From: Acanthaster planci
Taxonomy: Eukaryota > Echinodermata > Asteroidea > Valvatida > Acanthasteridae
Assembly: GCF_001949145.1 (NCBI RefSeq)
Contig: NW_019091485.1
Coordinates: forward strand, 756,082-814,611
DNA: 58,530 bases
Direction of reading: 5' to 3'
Shown: in pieces, positions 47,201-56,200 of the stretch
How positions within the stretch are numbered: the first letter of the stretch is position 1
How the letters are laid out: each line of letters opens with the position of its first letter
Made by a program: the position numbers and the translations under genes
The notes under the pieces: model-generated
Databases searched by the model: none
Seen by the model: the letters and a program-made list of their open reading frames with translations, nothing else
What the model was told of the DNA's origin: nothing

Positions 47201-50200
47201 CACACAAAAAAAGTTTAAAAACCTACAGGTGCAGATTTCAATTCTGTACAATGCTCAGTTAATTCTGAAATTGTGCACAAGTAATATTTTGTATTTTGTG
47301 CACAAGCAACAGTTGAGGTACATATGTCCTTTCTTGCTTTTGACAAGTATAGGACCACATCCACAAGTGCATACTGTATGGATACAAGGTCAAAACAGAT
47401 AATGGGATGCTAGAATTCCATCCCATTACTCAAAGTACATGTATAATGGTCACCTTCACCATCAATTGAAAGAGTTGAAGGTACACCTACATTCAACATT
47501 GCTGTGGCAATTGGGTTCATTTGCTTGTACATGTACATGTATACTGGAAAGAGGCATCCTGATCATTTTTACAGGCTGTAGCAAATAACAATACTTACCG
47601 ATGTGGTGACATGCAAACCTGCAGCAGTATATTCTCATGTTTGTCTAAATGTACGTGTACTGTACAAACCAGGAGTCAGGTTGGCATCACCTCTGTGACT
47701 GAGGTTCGAATCCAACGGAGGTCTGCATGTGGACTGGGTTTCAGTCCCTGCCGGATTCCATGGGTTTTCCCTGGAATATTGATTCGGGGTTTTCCTCCCA
47801 CCTTTAAAATATAGTATTTCTTAATTGTCACTTCATCCTATAATTGGTGCTGAGTGCACTGTTGGATGAAGAGAAAGAATAAATAAATAATATGGAATGA
47901 TCAAAATTTGATGCTAAAATATGTTGTTTGTCAAGATACAAATTGCACTATAGTGTATGGTATATTGTGATATAATGTATATATTGAAATAGACGCCATC
48001 TCATTTCACAAATTGTAAAAACCTTTAGTGAGCTTTACTGCACAAAAAATGCACTCCTGCGCAGTAGAAAGGGCAATCAGTTTTCCCATCAGATAATCAA
48101 AGGATCAGTGGTGCTTCTGTAAGTTGGTTTCATCCAATCTACAAATTATCATTTTTGGCTTGAAAATAAACCCTCTACTATGGACTGATGTCTTGACAAA
48201 CATCCTACACCAATTGTAATGTGAACAATACATTACCAGCTCTCTAAGCTCCAGTTTCTGTTGCACTGTCCTTTGTCTTGTGTATGAAACCTATAAAATG
48301 AGAGGAAGTCAAATATGAAAAAATTGATCCAGAGAAGAGAAATTGCAGTAGTCTATGAGACACCATACGATTTTGAGTTCTGACCCTCCCCCCTCTCCAC
48401 AATAGAGACAAAAGCAAAAATATCAGTATTTGAATTTATCCTGCACCCCAGACTTGAATACAGCATTATTCCCAGTCCTGGAGATTTGTTTGCTTCCCAG
48501 AAAGGAAGTCCAAAAGCCGGACAAGATTTTGAAAAGAACAACAAACCAGGTTTCATTTTTTTTCACCAAAAAATGTAACCCCACACTTTGTATTAGTTAG
48601 ATATTACTGATTTAAGAAAATGTCACATTGTGTTACCAGTGTCAGATGAGTTGCAGAGGGGCGAGCGCTGCAAAAACAAGACCTAAACATTGAGTCCTGC
48701 TTGCTACAGTTCTTGCATTACTGCTCTGCCAAACTTTCTTGTACTTATTGCTCGTCCAGTATAAAGAGTACATATTTCATTTCAGTAGCTGTATGAAACA
48801 AGCTGATAGTTGAGAAAGTCAAAGGTTAATTTATTTGTATATCTGAGATCATTTCTCGTATACCAACTATTTTTGGAATCCAACCAGTGATGTAGTCGAG
48901 TACTTTTTGAGAACCAAGTTCTCTACCAAATATTTAACTAGTTAGGAGGGAACAAAGCTGAAGTACATGGGCATTTGATGATACATGCATAACGGTAAGA
49001 TTACAAATCAACATAATGACTTGAGACCATCACTGTTTGATTAAAATTAACTTTTTAGGACAAAAGTACTCAGAAAGTACTCGGTCGAGTACTTTCCGAG
49101 TACTTTTCTCCTTAAAACTTAAATTTTACACAACTGGGAGTGTCTGAAGTCTAACATCTTTTTTGTAATCTTACCTTTGCACATTTACCATCAAATGCCT
49201 GTGCACTCTGGCTTTATTCCCTCTTACCCAGTTCAGTATTTTGAGGAGAACGTTGGTATTCGGAAAGTACATGTACTCGACTACAACACTGAATCCAACC
49301 TGTTCCTTCGTAGACTAACATGTCAAAGATGAATCACTGTGGAATGGCCATTGTGAATTTACAGTGTCAAAGTCCACAGTACACCTGTAACATTGCGAAA
49401 AAGAACAGAGGGTCGAGATACCAAAGGTTCATTTTCATCACTCAAGACATTTGCTATATTTGTAATAATAAATGTCATGCTTCCTTCTCCTTTGATTCTG
49501 GTGTTCTCTATTAGGCATGGCATCTATTCCATTGTTAATCTACAACGCCCTGGTGAGCATTCCAGCTGTGGCAATCCACTCCAAAGCAGTGGCTTCTCAT
49601 ATTTACCTGAACAGTTTATGGATAATAACAGTAAGTTGCACTGATTGATCAGGGGCAGACAGATTTGTTTCATATCATCTCAGTTGTGTTGATGTGTGCC
49701 CTTAGCCATTCTCTAACAAGCACGTTTGGTCATTGACAAATTTCACTCATTTGAGCATTTCCATGTGCATGAAGAGTCTTAAAAAGTCTGTTGACTGTCT
49801 GCGATTTCTGTAGAATGGGACAAATTTGGTATCTCTTAATAACATTTAGAGCCTGATCTTAGTTTGAAGCTTGTAGATTTCATTCTTAATGACAAATGGA
49901 ATAAAGATTTATTGGATTAACTAATCAACAGTTTATTAGCTGATATCGCCAATTAATGAATGTTACAAAGATTATTGCTCTACAGTTGTAAGTTGTTGAT
50001 GTTCTTTTCATTGAAAATCAATAAATTTCAACAGCATTTTGTATCATTTGGACGTTACAACCTCATAGGGTATAAATCTGTGCTAAGACAACACCCAAAG
50101 AAAAATTCATGTCAATGATTGAAAAGCTTTATTTTAATATGTATTGTTTGTGGCCAACAAAAATGATAACTGCTCTTTCAATGCATTACATGTACATGTA

Positions 50201-53200
50201 GTTTGCCATTGATTTTCTTTATTGCTTCCTCAGTCTTTTTCTACAACTTTGGTTGGGATGACTATGGTATACGATCACTGCCTTCCATTTTGGACATGGT
50301 GAAGGTCATGTCCTTTGCACTCAAGGAAGGCAAGGTAAGCTGCAGTTGTCCAGTCATTTTCATTTTGCAGTTGTTGTGTTAACAAAAAGGATACACTTTT
50401 CCTGAGATGCACTTTAGCCTTTCTGTGTCACAAAAAAATAATCTGATTGAACCCCCCCTCACTTTGAGACAAGTACAGAATAAGTAGTGTGTTCAGCTTG
50501 GTTGTCAGTTGTTCTGTCATCCCCCAATTTTTCCCTGAAAATCTCTCATATGGATTAAGTCAAAAACGTTTGACTATGCAGCTACAGCTTTCCAATTTTC
50601 TTTAGTTTAATGCACAAAAATATTATAATTTAAATACTACGTGTAGATCTCTTTCTTCTCCTCTGCATTTCACTAGCCTTCCTTTGGAAAGCTTTCATGA
50701 TGTGTTTTGGAGATATCACTTTGGATAATTAAAGTGATTAGAAATAAATGTGATAAAACCACTTTGAAATCTTTAGAGGATACTTTCAAGTTGTTGACAC
50801 GTTGACGATACTTGTGTGTGTTGACGCTAAATAGCACGACCAATGAATAATGCTTGTGCTACTTTTGCAGGTTGCGGTGCATTGTCATGCTGGTTTGGGA
50901 CGGACAGGGGTATTGATAGCATGCTATCTCATCTATGAACAGAGAATGGAAGGAGACAATGCCATTCAGTTTGTGCGTGAAAAGAGGTGAGTTATACCTA
51001 CATTACTCAGGTGTTTGCCTAGATTGTTCAGTCTTGTAGGAGATGTGCATTGGCTTGCATAGGTTGTCCCTAATGGTAACAATGGAAACAAAGATTGTTG
51101 TGCGATCCCATGACATGAAGTACATGATATCAAACAATACAGCAGAATATCTTTAACATAAAGACTTCAAATGCGACTGGGCTCAGCAGGTGACTTGCTG
51201 GTTAGTGGTTTCATTGATCAATAAGTCTATGGGAAGCATATGAATAAGTCATCTGCTGTCAGCTGCCAAGGTAATGGTTAAATTCAGATATCACTTTATG
51301 GTTTCCTGTGCTTTTGCAACGGATGTTTCAGCCTTGTGTAGAACCAATACCACAGTACTCTATAGTGTCTTGATTTTCCCAACAAGTGACCTTGTACTCA
51401 ATGAGATAAAGTACACTTTATAAGTAGACTTTGATGTTGTAATAGTTAAACATGCAGTGGTATATCAGCCAAAGCACTGTTTTACTTGCAAATAAATTCT
51501 TTCTTTTATTGTGAAGTTGATTTTCAATCTACTCTGTTGTCTTGCAGGTTTTTCCAAACTTTGCCGAAGGCAGGTTAAATAATGACATCCTTAATCAGAT
51601 TATCAACTCAGTGTTAATTTTAAGTTGAAACTCACCACAAGTGCTTTTATTTGCTTTCCACCTTCCAGCCAACTTACAATTATTTGCTCATGTTGTCTTT
51701 TCATGTATTTGTAAGTATACAAATTCAGACTTGCTGCCTTTGTTTTATGTTCCAGGAAAGGTGCAATACAGACTCCAGGCCAGATTGAATGTTGCCAACA
51801 GTTTGCCAAGTTCCTCATTCCATTCAGAGTGATTTTCTCATCCTGGTGAGCCTTCTCTCCAAGACTCTTCCTTCTCCAGCCATGTTTTTGGTTTAAGTGT
51901 GCCTTCTGTGTGATTATGACTTTTCTGTCTAAAAGAAAAACACACACAAAACAGCTTTGCAACTTTGTGGTGTGAATAACTGTCAAATACCCTTATCAAC
52001 CATCTGTGTTCAGCATGGAGTATACATTTGCTCTAATGAAAGGAAAACTTGCCACTGTAAAATGTCCTGCCCATGGACACAGTTTGTCAACAAAGCTGTG
52101 TTGTGTCTGTGGTTTGTTGGTGACACTTCTTCTGAGGTCTAAAACATGAACTACAGGTTTAACCAATCTAGTTCAAGGTGTTGCTGACGCAGTTGTGTGA
52201 GTGGTGTTTCTGACTTCTTTTTTTCCCCTTATTGCACCTTCCAATCTCCAGTGATCCTTGTGCATATCCCTTCACCCTTGATCAGTTTCTGATCAGGCAG
52301 AAACTGATGCTGCATGGCTATGAGGCTCGGGAATTGAAATATTTACCTAAGGTGAGATGAACGCATAAAGCTATTTATAAAAACTAGAGCGCTAACTTCT
52401 CATTCTCCGTGCGGAGAAAATTTGACGCCATCCTTGGCGCAGACATATTGAATCCATGTGCATGCTTGTAGAACATTCAAAATACATGTAAGATAGAATG
52501 AATATCGAATAATGGGGAAGTACTACATATGCGAATATCAGCGCATCTTTTGAATAAGGTGCACAGATACAGAGCAATAACAAAGTAATTAACATTCGTA
52601 GCTGATGACTTTTACAACAACTGTTTCCCAAACATTCAAGCAAAATTGTCTGAAGCATGTCTTTTGATTAGAGCTGAGTCAGTTCAAATAATTCACTATT
52701 CAAATATTGGACTTTCATTTCGATTGAATATCTAAATATTCGGTTGTACCAACCGGCAGATTGTCGATGAAGAAACCATTACACAAAATCAGTTGCAGTA
52801 ACGCACACAATTGTACATTATCATCACTATAATAGCTTCTCATGTCTGGGAATATCTCTGGCCATGATTTAGCAAGATTTGAGAGACATTTTCTATTCAT
52901 TTTTCACTTCATTCATTCGCATCTCATTTAAATCTGCTCGGAATAAGCCTCCATAGTGCAGTTTTTCTTATTCAAAACAAAAGAAAATTCTCCTTTCGTT
53001 TTTATGAATTTTGCGTTCAAAAATTCAAATTCAGTAAGTAATATTCAAATATTTGATACTCAATCGAATATCCAGATATTCAAATATTCGGCACAGCCCT
53101 ATTTTTGTTGGCTATCTTTTGATGAATAAGTTCAGCTAAAGTTAAAATCATTCCTTTAATTAAGTCGCTCTTGAGCGGTGGCTGTCATGCACATCGGGTA

Positions 53201-56200
53201 CTGATAAAATCCAATGAAAAAAATCACAGTAAAATTCATGTGCAGCGCATACATACACATGTTTTTGTTTTGGGAACACAGAGCTAAATGAAATGCTCAT
53301 CTAAGGATTGTGCATTCAGCTTGTTTGCATATCGGCTTTGTTGACATATCGTTTTAGAACACAGACATCCAGCAGGCATCACTTTGTAGGAGTCTGCACT
53401 CCAGTTTTTATGTATAGCTCTATGGATGGACAGTACTATAACAGACTTAAATTAAGATTAAACGCTGTTCTGGATAATTTTCATTGCGTAATCTTGGAAA
53501 TTTTGGATTACATGTACCCATGGATTCCACATATAAACACCCACAGAAATGAGAGGGATGTAACAGACATAAATAATGTAACAACTTCAATTCAGTAATG
53601 ACACAAGAAATTCTTGAGAAGGCCTGTAACCGTTCTTCCTTGTCCATCTTAACGATAAGCAATATGCTCCATATGTGAACATGAGAGGTAGATTTCACCA
53701 AGTAACAATCTGACCTGGGAGAGCACTTCTCATACATGTGCTTGTTTGTGGACATGCAGAAAAGATAAACAACTAAACATAATGTTCTGAATCTTCAGCC
53801 TATTCGTGTGGGTGCTGTGCACGTGACAATTATAATATACCTGTGACCTCTATTTCTCACCAGTGAGGGTATGCTCTTGAAATCGAAACAAAAATGAAAG
53901 GAAGTAATCCACTCAGATGCTCATCATTTGACTTAGTTATTTTGTTGAGAAGTGTACAGAGTTAACCATCTCCCCTGAAATTTAACAAGACTGCATGTAT
54001 AACGGGGCATTTTCATTTTCTCACTTCACAGATTGTGAGAGTTGTATGCAGCCAGTTGGCCCAACTTGCTTCCTGTACTTCTACTTCCCAGCCACAGCAA
54101 AGAAGAGAGAATATTGACATCTTGAGGAAGACAGCACCAGGAGCCTTTCCTAATCAGAGGGAGTTAGCAAACCCTGTGCAGTACTCACCTGAGAAGCGTC
54201 GTAGTGACTTTGGCTACAACAGTCTAGCCCAACCGAGCAAACTCCCTCCACTGAAGAAGAGGAGTTCTAGTGCGGAGGACCTGAGGCAGGATTCCGCTAG
54301 GTTTGGCAGCCAGGCTACTCTGAGAGTCCCCACTTGGCCTGATCAAACACCCCATCGGAGCCCTATGCTTGGCTTGCGGAGACATGTCACCGACGGCAGC
54401 GTGGCATCCAGCTCAGATGATGACCACAATGCTCACACAGAAACATCAGAACTTGCCCCATCACAGAACGCTAGATTTGTCAAGAGTCAGAGCAAAGCTC
54501 AGGCAGTATTGGAGATGGCACCCAGAAAATCTTCCAAGGGGAAGTTGGCATCCATTGTGAATCGGTCGGTGTCAATGCTAGCTGCGTTACGGATAGATGA
54601 TCCACAAGATATGGATGATGTCCAGTTGGTCGGTACAGCTTTGTCATTTGATGCTGCATCATATAGTGTTGATCGTGATGATTTTAATCGAGTGTTGGCG
54701 GTAAGTTATTTCTTTCATCTCAAAAGTTTAAGATAAAAAGTCTAACTCTTGAATGAAAGAGAAATGTTCTCGTAATTGAAACTTGCTTGCATTTTGACGC
54801 TTTACTTTTTTGTGTTTTTCATCATTCTCTTTTCATTTCAGGGTCTGCATCTTCGAGTAGAGTCATTGCAGGTGAGCTCACAGAAAGCACTTGCTGTGTA
54901 TAATTTTTAAAGCATCTTTTTTTTTCAAAGTATTCATCCCTGACTGTTGCCTGTTCACGTTTGAAGGTATTATAGGCAAAATTTGAAATTCATTTTAAAC
55001 TTATTTATTGATGACAATATCCATTTGAAGAGGTTATTTCCAAACCACAAAAAAAACCATAAGGAAACTTTAACCATGTCTTGGAACCACGTGGTGTTTG
55101 CATGACTTTAAGATCAAAAGAAAACTTTAACATGTATTTTTCTTGGTTGCACAGCATAATTTGAATCGGAGCACCTCTGCCTGGGAGATTGTCTCAACCG
55201 AGGAGGACCCTTTTGTCTTGTCCATGCTGATGTGGTCCTGGCTTGAACACCTAGAGGTCAGTTTCCTTAAGTTCCTTTTTAATTGGGGCATATCAGATGT
55301 ACAGTACAAGCCCAACACAAGACCATCACTAGACCCCAAGTCCGAAGTCAAGTCACATGGTAGTCAAGTGAACTGTGGCAGAAGCTTTCCTTTGTCATTA
55401 TTTCAAACTCTTTTGCCTGTGACTAGTCTCGTGAAAGGTCTTGTGATGGTTTGTCTACATCATGCATTGACAATAATCTAGGAATGCTTTTGTCACAGTT
55501 AATTTGAATTGCAAATAAACTTGAATTAAGACTTGACACAAAGCTTGATTACTCATGGTGGACTTAAGAGGACTTGTGAGTCTTGGTCATAGTATTGTCT
55601 TTGGGGATATTTGTTCAAGATATCCACAAGAATGAGAATTGAGTCAAATGTTCAAATGCTTAAACACTACTGTCAAATAGGCCTTAAGAACTGTTACCCT
55701 CAATATCTTGTAAAACATAGAACAACCAGCGCATTTTCTTTACTTTCAAGTGACATAAAGCTCCATGTAAAAATAATTGTGGCTTGGTGGATGGTGTAAT
55801 TAACTGAGGTGAAATGTTGGTGGGGGTTACCTAGGGGTGTACTCTTTATTAGGGAGGGGTCACTGCAGGTATATATAGTGTGGCTTGTAAATACATGTAG
55901 GTTGTGTTCATTCCAAGATTTCAAATAGTGGAGGGGGAGGCAGACAGGACACAGAGAGCTGCTCAAGTCCCCCCCTTCCCCCGCAGTTACCCCACTTGGA
56001 TACCTTCAATCCCACAAATTCCCCTAAACTTGGTTTAAACCCCGATGAGCAATTTTAATTGGAGAGGAAGGTTAAAGTGTATGTTGTGTGAACCAAACTT
56101 TGAGTATCTCCCAATCTTTTGCTTTTTCAGAAGCCTATTTTAAGCAAAGCAGACATCCAGAGGTTGAGTGCAGAATTTAATGAGGAGGACCCTGCAGTGG

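Noticed and set aside
47690-47730. Functional tRNA gene at the GGTTCGAATCC box
   Set aside because: No complete cloverleaf can be formed and a SINE-like body and tail follow.
53116-53123. CTTTTGAT as an exact 8-bp target duplication for the element at 52669
   Set aside because: It matches the left flank but lies 14 bp beyond the recognisable right terminus; the adjacent octamer TTTTTGTT (6 of 8) is a better-placed though weaker candidate.
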